DNA of 64,000 nucleotides, from assembly GCA_958367245.1 (NCBI GenBank), contig CATXEA010000005.1:1-64000 (forward strand), written 5' to 3'. Under the pieces are notes generated by a model. It searched no databases, was not told where the DNA came from, and saw only the letters and a list, made by a program, of their open reading frames with translations. Source of the stretch: an uncultured Blautia sp. (lineage in GTDB: Bacteria > Bacillota > Clostridia > Lachnospirales > Lachnospiraceae). The position numbers and the translations under genes are program-made. Shown here piece by piece: positions 34,882 through 42,692 of the stretch; positions within the stretch are counted from its first letter, which is position 1; each line of letters begins with the position of its first letter.

Positions 34882-36138
34882 ATGTTAGAGAATATACGTC
34901 TTGCTTTTCAGGGAATCTGGTCCCATATGATGCGATCTTTCCTGACGATGCTTGGTATTATTATTGGTATTGCATCCATTATTGCAATTGTTTCCACCAT
35001 TAAGGGAACAAGTGAACAGATTAAAGAAGACCTGATCGGAGCCGGAACGAATACGGTAAATGTATATCTGAAAGAAGGAGATATGCAGTACAATCCGGAA
35101 TACGGAAGCAATGCGGTGACGCCTGTTCTTACAGAAGAGCTGAAACAAAAAGTGCGTGAACTTGAACATGTAAAGAACGCTACATTTTTTAACAGCAGAA
35201 CAGGTACAAACAGTGTGTACTACAATAACAACAGTCTTCAGGGAGGAAGCGTATACGGCATAGACATCAACTATCTGAGTACCTGCGGTTATTCTGTTCA
35301 GTCAGGCCGTGGATTTGTAGATGCAGATTATAAGTCCTATCGAAAAGTTGCCCTTGTGGACAGTAATGCGGCAGAAAACCTTTTCCCCGGAGAAAATCCT
35401 CTTGGAAAGACGATTGAAATCAGTCAGGAGCCATTTACAGTGGTTGGAATTGTCCGTCAGGATGCAGATTACCAGCCAAATATCGAATCAATTGACGAGT
35501 ATTGGACATACTCCCAGAATGTGATTGGCTGTGTGATGATTCCCAATGCATGCTGGCCGATTCCTTTCCAGTTTGATGAAGCAGAAAATGCAATCATTAA
35601 AGCAGACAGTACAGACGCTATGAGTACAGTTGGAAATGCAGCGGCAGAGGTTCTCAACGAGGCAATAAACAATAAGCATAACGCTACAGAACTGAAGTAT
35701 CAGGCAGATGACATTATGCAGCAGGTAAGAGATCTTCAGAATCTGAGTAAGAGGACGAATAATCAGCTTATATGGATTGCAAGTATTTCCCTTCTTGTGG
35801 GCGGTATTGGCGTTATGAATATCATGCTTGTTTCCGTTACAGAGAGAACAAGGGAAATTGGTCTGAAGAAGGCAATCGGAGCCAGAAAGAAAACAATTCT
35901 CGGACAGTTCCTTACAGAGGCGGCTGTACTTACCAGTATCGGCGGAATTGTAGGAGTTGTTTTGGGCATTGGTTTGTCGAAGGTAGTGGGCAAATTCTCA
36001 GGCTCGCCTACGGCAATCAGCGTACCGGCGATTCTTGTTGCAGTTCTGTTTTCTACAGTGATAGGTGTTGTCTTCGGACTGCTTCCGTCTGTGAAAGCGG
36101 CGAACTTAAATCCAATTGATGCGCTTAGAAGTGAATAA
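34882..36138 (+). CDS. MacB-like ABC transporter permease (FtsX fold)
   Basis: Permease of 418 residues. N-terminal MMRSFLTMLGIIIGIASIIAI is TM1, followed by a long extracytoplasmic MacB-core domain (to about 275) with ENLFPGENPLGKTIEISQEPFTVVGIV, then three helices with the FtsX-type region SLLVGGIGVMNIMLVSVTERTREIGLKKAIGA and the C-terminal AANLNPIDALRSE. These are the hallmarks of MacB-type mechanotransmission permeases. In such systems the ATPase, permease and adaptor together push antibiotics, peptides or lipoproteins outwards; the substrate here is unknown. AGAAAGGAGAG precedes the ATG. Confidence 0.94.
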   Translation: MLENIRLAFQGIWSHMMRSFLTMLGIIIGIASIIAIVSTIKGTSEQIKEDLIGAGTNTVNVYLKEGDMQYNPEYGSNAVTPVLTEELKQKVRELEHVKNATFFNSRTGTNSVYYNNNSLQGGSVYGIDINYLSTCGYSVQSGRGFVDADYKSYRKVALVDSNAAENLFPGENPLGKTIEISQEPFTVVGIVRQDADYQPNIESIDEYWTYSQNVIGCVMIPNACWPIPFQFDEAENAIIKADSTDAMSTVGNAAAEVLNEAINNKHNATELKYQADDIMQQVRDLQNLSKRTNNQLIWIASISLLVGGIGVMNIMLVSVTERTREIGLKKAIGARKKTILGQFLTEAAVLTSIGGIVGVVLGIGLSKVVGKFSGSPTAISVPAILVAVLFSTVIGVVFGLLPSVKAANLNPIDALRSE

Positions 36139-36152
36139 TTAATAAAAATCAT

Positions 36153-36200
36153 AAAAAGGACTTCTGCAGATGTTTTATCATTTGCAAAAGTCCTTTTTGC
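36153..36200. terminator. Bidirectional terminator after the export operon
   Basis: AAAAAGGACTT plus TGCAGATG pairs with CATTTGCA plus AAGTCCTTTTT around a TTTTAT loop. It ends the permease gene and the convergent histidine kinase gene. Confidence 0.88.
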
Positions 36201-36215
36201 TTTTTAGAAGTCCGT

Positions 36216-37484
36216 TTACTTTGGAAGTCTGATAAGGAATAAAGCGCCGCCTTCGGGAGCGTCGGCTGCTGTAATACTTCCCTTGTGTAAAACGACGATT
36301 TCCCTGGCAATGCATAAGCCCAGACCAAAATGGGATTTATCGTTTCGGGAATCAGAAGCCCGGTAGAAGCGCTGAAAGATAGTCTTTTTTGCTTCATCCG
36401 GAATACCGGGACCATTGTCTGAGACAGAAATCCGGAAATCGCTTTCCGTCTCTTCTAAGGAAAGGCAGACAGCTCCTCCTTCCGGAACATAGCTTATGGC
36501 GTTGTCAAGAAGAATCCCGAGAACCTGACTGATTCTTCCCGGGTCGCAAATACAGGGAGAAAGAGAGGAATCAGGGAGATTTATATGAAAACGCAGATGT
36601 TTTTTTGCCATCAGGGAATCGTATTTTTCGTAGGTGTCAAGGAGCAGAGTATCCAGTTCACAGGAAGAGGGGAACATTGTCCAGGAATGGTTGTCTGCGT
36701 TTGCAAGGGAAAGCATATCGTTTACAAGTCTTGACATTCTTGTTCCTTCTTTTTCAATAAGACTGAGAAAGCGGGGCTGTTCCTCTGCCTCTGCTTTTTT
36801 CAGGGCGGAGATACCGGAAAGAATGACTGCAAGAGGAGAGCGAAGCTCATGGGAGGCTGCAGCAATAAACTGCGTCTGTTTTTGCTGACTTTCCTCCAGA
36901 GGCAGAATCATTTTTCGGGTAAAAAACCATGAAAAAACGCCAAGAGCCGCAATAGCTGCCAGAACTGCGCCTGCAAAGAAAAATCTCTGGGTGGCAAGCT
37001 GCCTGTTCAGGGAATCCAGAGGGTAGAGAATGATAACGCTTAAGGTTCCCTGTTTTTTCGGAATGAGGGCAGTGGCAGCGTAATAAGGCGCCATTTTAAA
37101 ATAAGCAGTTTTTGTAATCATATTTCCTGTTGTTGTAAGGTCAAGCCCCTGGGTGTCTCTTGATATTTCCGCTGCTTTTTCCATTGCGTCGGATACTTCG
37201 GTATCGGGATTGAGTTTCTGAAAAAAGAGAGGATTTCCATTATCTCTGATATCAATATGCAGCCCGTAGGAATTTTCTGTTTTCTGAATCCACTGATGGG
37301 AAATGAGGGTCTGATTTTCAAGATGGGCAATGCAGGAGCTGGCATTATCCCGAAAGGAGGTATAGATATTGTCCCTTGTGCCTTTTTCGGAAATAAACAG
37401 GCAGGCAATGGCCATGAGGACGAGTATTGTACTTGTGATAAAGGTGGAAAAAATAGTCATCTGTATATGAAATTTGCGAAACAT
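36216..37484 (-). CDS. Sensor histidine kinase
   Basis: Membrane kinase of 422 residues. TM1 (about 10-32, TIFSTFITSTILVLMAIACL) and TM2 (about 168-190) enclose a 130-residue extracytoplasmic sensor. A HisKA domain follows with phospho-acceptor His212 in AAASHELRSPLAVI, then a HATPase_c with the N-box LGILLDNAISYV, G1 VSDNGPGIP and G2 FGLGLCIARE. ATG 37484 is preferred: AAAGGAG sits 6-7 bases upstream, whereas ATG 37490 would abut it. It is divergent from its likely partner regulator, 156 bases apart. Signal unknown. Confidence 0.93.
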   Translation of the reverse strand: MFRKFHIQMTIFSTFITSTILVLMAIACLFISEKGTRDNIYTSFRDNASSCIAHLENQTLISHQWIQKTENSYGLHIDIRDNGNPLFFQKLNPDTEVSDAMEKAAEISRDTQGLDLTTTGNMITKTAYFKMAPYYAATALIPKKQGTLSVIILYPLDSLNRQLATQRFFFAGAVLAAIAALGVFSWFFTRKMILPLEESQQKQTQFIAAASHELRSPLAVILSGISALKKAEAEEQPRFLSLIEKEGTRMSRLVNDMLSLANADNHSWTMFPSSCELDTLLLDTYEKYDSLMAKKHLRFHINLPDSSLSPCICDPGRISQVLGILLDNAISYVPEGGAVCLSLEETESDFRISVSDNGPGIPDEAKKTIFQRFYRASDSRNDKSHFGLGLCIAREIVVLHKGSITAADAPEGGALFLIRLPK

Positions 37485-37527
37485 AGGCATCTCCTTTTTG
37501 AATATGATGGATGTATTTTAACAGGCT

Positions 37528-37562
37528 CAGTATAACATGGAAATCTTTAAATTAAATCTAAA
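37528..37562 (-). promoter_or_regulatory. Possible autoregulated promoter of the kinase gene
   Basis: On the minus strand, two half-sites (TTTAGAT at 37562-37556 and TTTAAAG at 37551-37545) are 11 bp apart and precede TATACT (37533-37528) by 11 bp, with TG one base upstream of it. This resembles the stronger pattern near 40.8 kb but in AT-rich DNA, so chance is possible. Confidence 0.35.
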
Positions 37563-37640
37563 TTCAGAATTTTTTACAGAAAAAATAGAGAATTTTGTGA
37601 TATGATAAAAAATATAATGCGAGAGAAAGGCGGTTTTATA

Positions 37641-38318
37641 TTGAAGATACTGATGATTGAAGATGATAGAGATCTGGCGGAATCTGTGAGGTTTCAGCTT
37701 GAAAAAGAAGGATTTGAGACGGACGTCTGTACAGACGGGGAGGAAGGTCTTTATTATATGCAGGAAAAAGCTCACGATCTGGTAATTCTTGACAGGATGC
37801 TTCCTTCTATGGACGGCGTTTCTGTATTGAAGGCTGCGCGAAAAGCGCATGTTTCCACGCCGGTGATTATGCTTACTGCTCTGGGGGAACTCAATGACAG
37901 GCTTACGGGATTAAACTGCGGCGCAGATGATTATATGGTGAAGCCGTTTGCTTTTTCTGAGCTTCTTGCCCGCATCCGCTGCATTCTCAGGCGTCCGGGA
38001 AACTGGGAGGAAACGTCTCTTCTGAATCTTGGAGATATAAGCTTCGACCCGGAAGACAACCGGCTGAAAGGAAATGGAAAAGAGTGTACGCTTTCGAAAC
38101 GGGAGGGAGAGCTTCTGGAGGTGTTTTTACGAAATCCGGGGCAGACTCTGCCGAGAAACGTACTCCTGAACCGCGTATGGGGACTGGAAAGCGATGTGGA
38201 AGAAGGAAATCTTGATAATTACATTCATTTTCTCAGGCGGAGACTGAAAACTGTGGAGAGCACGTTAAACCTCAGAACTGTGAGAGGCGTAGGCTATGTG
38301 ATGGAAGTGTACAAATGA
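37641..38318 (+). CDS. OmpR-family response regulator
   Basis: Regulator of 225 residues. The receiver has Asp8, Asp9, phospho-acceptor Asp51 (LVILDRMLPSMDG), Thr79 (IMLTA) and Lys101 (MVKPFAFSE). The winged-helix DNA-binding domain (about 130-225) has the LSKREGELLEVFLRNPGQTLPRN and GVGYVME features of the OmpR/PhoB class, which bind tandem half-sites spaced 11 bp. I chose the TTG start at 37641, with AAAGGCGG 7 bases upstream, because it gives the normal beginning (KILMIEDD); ATG 37602 would add 13 residues. It pairs with the kinase at 36216. Confidence 0.93.
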   Translation: MKILMIEDDRDLAESVRFQLEKEGFETDVCTDGEEGLYYMQEKAHDLVILDRMLPSMDGVSVLKAARKAHVSTPVIMLTALGELNDRLTGLNCGADDYMVKPFAFSELLARIRCILRRPGNWEETSLLNLGDISFDPEDNRLKGNGKECTLSKREGELLEVFLRNPGQTLPRNVLLNRVWGLESDVEEGNLDNYIHFLRRRLKTVESTLNLRTVRGVGYVMEVYK

Positions 38319-38327
38319 GAAATAAAA

Positions 38328-38367
38328 AAGGGCGTGTGAAAAAACGAAAGTTTTTTCACACGCCCTT
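38328..38367. terminator. Bidirectional terminator with GAAA tetraloop
   Basis: AAGGGCGTGTGAAAAAAC pairs perfectly with GTTTTTTCACACGCCCTT around GAAA. It ends the response regulator gene and the convergent solute-binding protein gene. Confidence 0.92.
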
Positions 38368-38374
38368 CATTTGC

Positions 38375-40738
38375 TTATTCAGATAAATATAAATTTACTT
38401 CCTGCGTAACTGCGTTGACAGCTTCTTCCAGAGATAATTCTCCGTTAATGTAGCGGGTTCCTGCGTCAAGGACTGCATTCTGGATGATGGCGTTGTCCTT
38501 GGAAGGTACGGTGAGGGTTTTGCCCAAAGCGATGATTTCCTTTACCGTTTCTTCAGAAGGAAGGCAGATTTCCAGCTCTGTATATTCTCCTGTCTGATTG
38601 TTTCCGGTTGAAGTAAGACCGATAGCTTTCCCCGGAGTTCCCTGTGTCCAGTAATTTACATCCTCATAAATGGTCCTGTTTACAGGAAGACCGACTTCTG
38701 CGCCGATTTTCTGACCTTCTTCGCTGAAGAGGAAAGAGAGGAATTTCTGCGCAGCTTCTTTATTTGAGGACTTGGCGCTGATTCCTATAATCTGCTCAGG
38801 ATAGAAAGTATTTTTGCTCTGACCATCCCAGAGCTTCACGCCAAGAGAAGAATCCGCTTTATTTGCAGAGTCCACATAGCTGAGCTCAGAAGGAGAAAAC
38901 AGACCTCCGAATTCAGCCTGTGAATTACCTCCGAGAACGCTCAGTGCGGAGCCTCCGATGCCCATATTGTGTCTGCTGTATTCTGAGGAAAGAGAAGAGA
39001 AGGAATCTTCTCCGTATTCGGCAATTAATTCTTTTACAATATCTGCGCTGGTCTGATAAATCCGGTTGCTGTCTTCGAGGAAGGAGGCGACAGCATCGCC
39101 ATCCAGAGTGCCGTCCTCTTTGAGCCATGCCGGCATATTTACATCTGTAAGACATTTCAAAAGTAAGCCCGGTGACATGGTACTGTATGAGAAGAGGCGG
39201 AAAGCTTCATACTCGTCTTTGTGTGCTTCTGCCAGGTCAGCCAGAGAAGTCAGGTCTGTGACAGAATCAATGTCCTCTTTTTTGCCCTGAAGCAGAGGGA
39301 TAGCGAATTTCACCGGCATTGCATAGATTTTTCCATCTTCGCCGGTATAGGCATCCTTTATATTATCAAGAAGCTCTGCCTCTGAGAAAAGTCCGCTGAT
39401 GTCTTCCAGAAGCCCCTTTTCAATATAGGTATCCTCCGGAAGTCCGTCCAGAAGAAGGAGGTCAGGTCCCTTGCCTGCCATGATTTCTGTATTCAGAACC
39501 TTGACAGCGTCGGAGGAGGTAAAGGAATCGTCTCCGCTCATTCCTGTCTGGATATTGAGATAGATATCCGGATATTTTTTCTGGAAGACCGTTGCCGCCT
39601 GCTGCAGGAGACTGCTCTCATTCAGAGTATAGATTTTTAATTCTGTGCCCGGCACAGCAGAAGTATTGGGGTCATAGGTGTATTTATAAATAAATCCCCG
39701 GGATGCTGACTCAGAGCTGTAATCCACGCCTGTAAGATAGAAGTTTCCGTCTTTGTCACGTTCCAGACCTGTAAAGCCGGTAGCAGGAGAACTGATGGAA
39801 TTCAGGCTTCCGTCAATGAGCTGCTCCACAGTATTTCCCCCTTCTGCATAACGGTACAGCCCTGTGGAATCTACATAGAAAAGGCTCTTTTCATCGTCTC
39901 CGTCTGTGAAAGCAAAGGGAACGGTGGAGGTGTTTGTCAGTTCCAGATTGCCGGGATTGGAGCTCATCTGAGTGGTGAGGGCATCCATATTGTCTACCGG
40001 CTTACCTGTTTCCAGATTATAATAGTGAACTGTGCCGTCAATAGTGACAGTCAGATATTTTCCGGAAGTGCCGAAGCATTCGGAATGACCGCCTTTTTCG
40101 TAGTGATTTAAAAGGGTGCCGTCTGTGTCAAATTCCATAATGCCGTTGGAAATCGGCTGGAGCAGAATCGTATTTTTGGCAGTAAAATCACTGACAAAAA
40201 TATAGTCGTCTTTTAAGGAATCGCTTAAATCCAGTTCCCGGATTTCTCCTTCCGGAGAAAGGTAGAAATAACGGCTGGGCAGCGCTTCCTCCTGATTTTC
40301 GGAAGAAGGGTAACCTGTAAAGAAAATACCGCCGTCAGAGGCAAGCGCCGAAGCAGGGAAGTAGTAACTGGATTTCTCAAGACCAAGAAGCTCTGCAGCA
40401 GGTTTGCCCTCACTCCATGTTTTGCCCTGATCCTGAGATTCTGCCATACAGAGGGTGAAATCCTTGTTTTCATAAAGAATTCTGTATACACCGGAATCAA
40501 GAATCTTAAATTTCCTGATACTGCCCGCATCCTCAGGTACGGAAATCGTCTCCTCCAGATAGCGTCCCATTGCTTTTTCTTCAGAAGCAGGGGCTTCTGT
40601 ATTTTCTGATGATTTGGAGACGCTGTTATCGGAACCTTTGTCCGCCGCGCCGCTCTGACACGCGGAAAGACTCATTCCTGCAAGGGCAACGGCGGCTGCG
40701 AAAGCGACTCCCTTTGTAAATTGTTTATTTTTATGCAT
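38375..40738 (-). CDS. Lipoprotein fusing an Asp-box region to a sugar-type solute-binding domain
   Basis: Protein of 787 residues. Signal peptide with lipobox LSAC (Cys27 lipidated). Residues 28-55 are a Ser/Glu linker. Residues about 60-370 are beta-rich with an Asp-box at 101-108 (SQDQGKTW) and repeated strand motifs (TVHYYNLETGKPV, LFYVDSTGLYRYAEGG), suggesting a propeller. From about 375 there is an extracellular solute-binding domain of the sugar class (LKIYTLNESSLLQQAATVFQKKYPD; later NKEAAQKFLSFLFSEEGQ). A normal CUT1 binding protein is about 420 residues, so the first half is an added module. ATG 40738 is chosen for AGGAGG 9 bases upstream. It diverges from the two permease genes it should serve. 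Confidence 0.88.
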   Translation of the reverse strand: MHKNKQFTKGVAFAAAVALAGMSLSACQSGAADKGSDNSVSKSSENTEAPASEEKAMGRYLEETISVPEDAGSIRKFKILDSGVYRILYENKDFTLCMAESQDQGKTWSEGKPAAELLGLEKSSYYFPASALASDGGIFFTGYPSSENQEEALPSRYFYLSPEGEIRELDLSDSLKDDYIFVSDFTAKNTILLQPISNGIMEFDTDGTLLNHYEKGGHSECFGTSGKYLTVTIDGTVHYYNLETGKPVDNMDALTTQMSSNPGNLELTNTSTVPFAFTDGDDEKSLFYVDSTGLYRYAEGGNTVEQLIDGSLNSISSPATGFTGLERDKDGNFYLTGVDYSSESASRGFIYKYTYDPNTSAVPGTELKIYTLNESSLLQQAATVFQKKYPDIYLNIQTGMSGDDSFTSSDAVKVLNTEIMAGKGPDLLLLDGLPEDTYIEKGLLEDISGLFSEAELLDNIKDAYTGEDGKIYAMPVKFAIPLLQGKKEDIDSVTDLTSLADLAEAHKDEYEAFRLFSYSTMSPGLLLKCLTDVNMPAWLKEDGTLDGDAVASFLEDSNRIYQTSADIVKELIAEYGEDSFSSLSSEYSRHNMGIGGSALSVLGGNSQAEFGGLFSPSELSYVDSANKADSSLGVKLWDGQSKNTFYPEQIIGISAKSSNKEAAQKFLSFLFSEEGQKIGAEVGLPVNRTIYEDVNYWTQGTPGKAIGLTSTGNNQTGEYTELEICLPSEETVKEIIALGKTLTVPSKDNAIIQNAVLDAGTRYINGELSLEEAVNAVTQEVNLYLSE

Positions 40739-40808
40739 ATTGCATCCTCCTGTTCTTATTCTTATTTTACCTGTAACTGTGAAGAGGTTCAACAGCTAGG
40801 ATGCTTTT

Positions 40809-40922
40809 AGGATAACAGTGTTTTCTCTAAACTTCCTCTAAAGAAACAAAAGAAATTCTTAAGCTTTTCGAAAAAAGCCCAAAAGGAGTTTAGAGATTCC
40901 TTAGAGATGACTGTGCTATCTT
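40809..40922. promoter_or_regulatory. Symmetric divergent promoters with four 11-bp-phased half-sites
   Basis: Plus-reading half-sites CTCTAAA at 40825-40831 and 40836-40842 (11 bp apart) and minus-reading ones TTTAGAG at 40889-40895 and CTTAGAG at 40900-40906 (11 bp apart). Each pair lies exactly 10 bp from a -10: TATCTT (40917-40922) for the plus operon and TATCCT (40814-40809) for the minus gene, each with TG one base upstream of the -10. No -35 boxes are seen. This is the arrangement of PhoB/OmpR-activated promoters. The likely regulator is the response regulator 3 kb away, but that is inference. Confidence 0.75.
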
Positions 40923-40994
40923 AAGGATAACACAGAAAATATACGCTTCGTATTGTTGCGCAGTGCGAAGGTATTACGGAGGAAAAAGAAATTT

Positions 40995-41843
40995 ATGAGA
41001 AAATATAAGAAAGGCTCATGGAAAGGGCTGTTGTTTGTACTTCCAAGTCTTGCCGGAGTCAGTCTTTTCTGGCTGATTCCGAGTATGGATGTGGTGAGGC
41101 GGTCTTTTTTCGGGGCAGTGAGCGGGGAATTTACAGGAATCCAAAATTATGCGGCAGTGTTTGAAAACCGCGCTTTTCGTCTTGCCGCCATGAATACGCT
41201 GCGGTTCTTTCTTGTCTGTATTCCGCTTCTGGTATGTCTGTCTTTGCTGATTGCCGTGATTCTTACCAGACAGAAAAAAATGCTGCAGCTTCTGAAAACT
41301 ACGTTTCTCCTTCCTATGGCGATTCCGGTAGCATCGGTGGTGCTTTTATGGAAGCTTCTGTTTCATAAGAGAGGGATTCTTAACGGGGTTCTGGCAGCGT
41401 TATCTCTTCCTGCATTGGACTGGATGAATACAGACGCTTCTTTTTATGTTCTTGTTGCCAGTTATCTCTGGAGGAATCTGGGATACGATATGATACTCTG
41501 GATGGCCGGACTGGCAGCGATTCCGCAGGCTCTTTATGAGGCTGCAAAGGTGGATGGAGCAGGAGAGTGGAAATGCTTTCTTTCTATTACATTGCCAAAT
41601 CTTATGCCTTCTTTTTTTACAATTACGGTACTGTCTCTTCTCAATGCCTTCAAGGTATTTCGGGAGGCGTATCTGGTGGCAGGAGATTATCCGCAGGAGA
41701 GTATGTATCTTTTGCAGCACTTATTTAATAACTGGTACAGGGAACTTTCTCTTGACAAAATGTCTGCGGCTGCTGTGGTGACCGGAGCCGTTATTCTGGG
41801 ATTGATTATTCTTTTGTGGAGAACATGGGGAAAGGAGCAGTAA
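40995..41843 (+). CDS. CUT1-type sugar ABC transporter permease (MalF/UgpA-like)
   Basis: Inner-membrane permease of 282 residues with six hydrophobic helices. The BPD_transp_1 EAA loop reads YEAAKVDGAGEWKCFLSITLP (first part EAAKVDGAGEW), which docks onto an ATPase. The N-terminus is basic (MRKYKKGSWKGLLFVLPSLAG), typical of CUT1 permeases. ATG 40995 is preferred with ACGGAGG upstream; an in-frame start at 40953 is in the leader. There is no ATPase gene nearby; CUT1 systems often share a distant MsmK-like ATPase. First gene of a four-gene operon under the divergent operator. Confidence 0.92.
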   Translation: MRKYKKGSWKGLLFVLPSLAGVSLFWLIPSMDVVRRSFFGAVSGEFTGIQNYAAVFENRAFRLAAMNTLRFFLVCIPLLVCLSLLIAVILTRQKKMLQLLKTTFLLPMAIPVASVVLLWKLLFHKRGILNGVLAALSLPALDWMNTDASFYVLVASYLWRNLGYDMILWMAGLAAIPQALYEAAKVDGAGEWKCFLSITLPNLMPSFFTITVLSLLNAFKVFREAYLVAGDYPQESMYLLQHLFNNWYRELSLDKMSAAAVVTGAVILGLIILLWRTWGKEQ

Positions 41844-41847
41844 AAGC

Positions 41848-42690
41848 ATGAAAATCAAATATTTACTGAATGGGATTCTGGCAGCGTTTGTTTTTCTGGC
41901 TGTTTTTCCCATTCTGTTTACAGTGTCAGGTTCAATTATGGGAAGTCAGGAATTAAAACAGGTACTGGAGCCTTTTCTCACAGGAGAGGGAGGTTATATA
42001 TCGTGGAAATTTCTGCCGCTGTACCCTACGCTTCGGGCGTACATAGAGGTATTGCTGGATTCGCCGGAATTTTTCGTAATGTTCTGGAACTCTGTAAAGA
42101 TTACAGCAGGGGTTCTCGTGGGACAGATTCTTATTGGCGTACCTGCAGCATGGGGATTTGCAAAATATAAATTTCCCGGAAAAAACGTCCTGTTTTTGAT
42201 TTATATTGCCCTGATGATGATGCCCTTTCAGGTATTGATGCTCAGTAACTATCTGGTACTTGACGGACTGGGGCTTTTGGACACGCTTGCGGGAATTATT
42301 CTTCCGGGAATTTTTTCTACCTTTCCGGTGTTTATTATGTATCGTTTTTTTGAAGGGATTCCTGCGGCTCTTCTTGAGGCTGCGCGGATTGACGGAGCAG
42401 GAGAATGGCTCTGTTTCTGGAAGCTTGGCATTCCGTTGGGGTCGCCCGGAATTATTTCAGCGCTTGTTCTGGGATTTCTGGAATACTGGAATCTGATTGA
42501 ACAGCCGATGGCATTTCTGAAAAACAAAGAATTGTGGTGTTTGTCCCTGTATCTTCCGGAAATTGATACGTCACAGGCAGGAAAAGCTTTTGCAGTTTCG
42601 GTTATCGTACTGATTCCTGCAGTGCTTGTTTTTCTTGCAGGACAGGATTATCTGGAGCAGGGGATTATTTCAACAGCGATTAAGGAGTAA
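41848..42690 (+). CDS. CUT1-type sugar ABC transporter permease (MalG/UgpE-like)
   Basis: Partner permease of 280 residues with about six helices. Its EAA loop reads LEAARIDGAGEWLCFWKLGIP. The MalG-type start (MKIKYLLNGILAAFVFLAVFPILF) and the 4-base gap from the first permease show they act as a heterodimer. Unusually for a MalG-type protein the C-terminal end (LEQGIISTAIKE) is followed only 2 bases later by an adaptor gene rather than by enzymes of sugar breakdown. Confidence 0.92.
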   Translation: MKIKYLLNGILAAFVFLAVFPILFTVSGSIMGSQELKQVLEPFLTGEGGYISWKFLPLYPTLRAYIEVLLDSPEFFVMFWNSVKITAGVLVGQILIGVPAAWGFAKYKFPGKNVLFLIYIALMMMPFQVLMLSNYLVLDGLGLLDTLAGIILPGIFSTFPVFIMYRFFEGIPAALLEAARIDGAGEWLCFWKLGIPLGSPGIISALVLGFLEYWNLIEQPMAFLKNKELWCLSLYLPEIDTSQAGKAFAVSVIVLIPAVLVFLAGQDYLEQGIISTAIKE

Positions 42691-42692
42691 AA

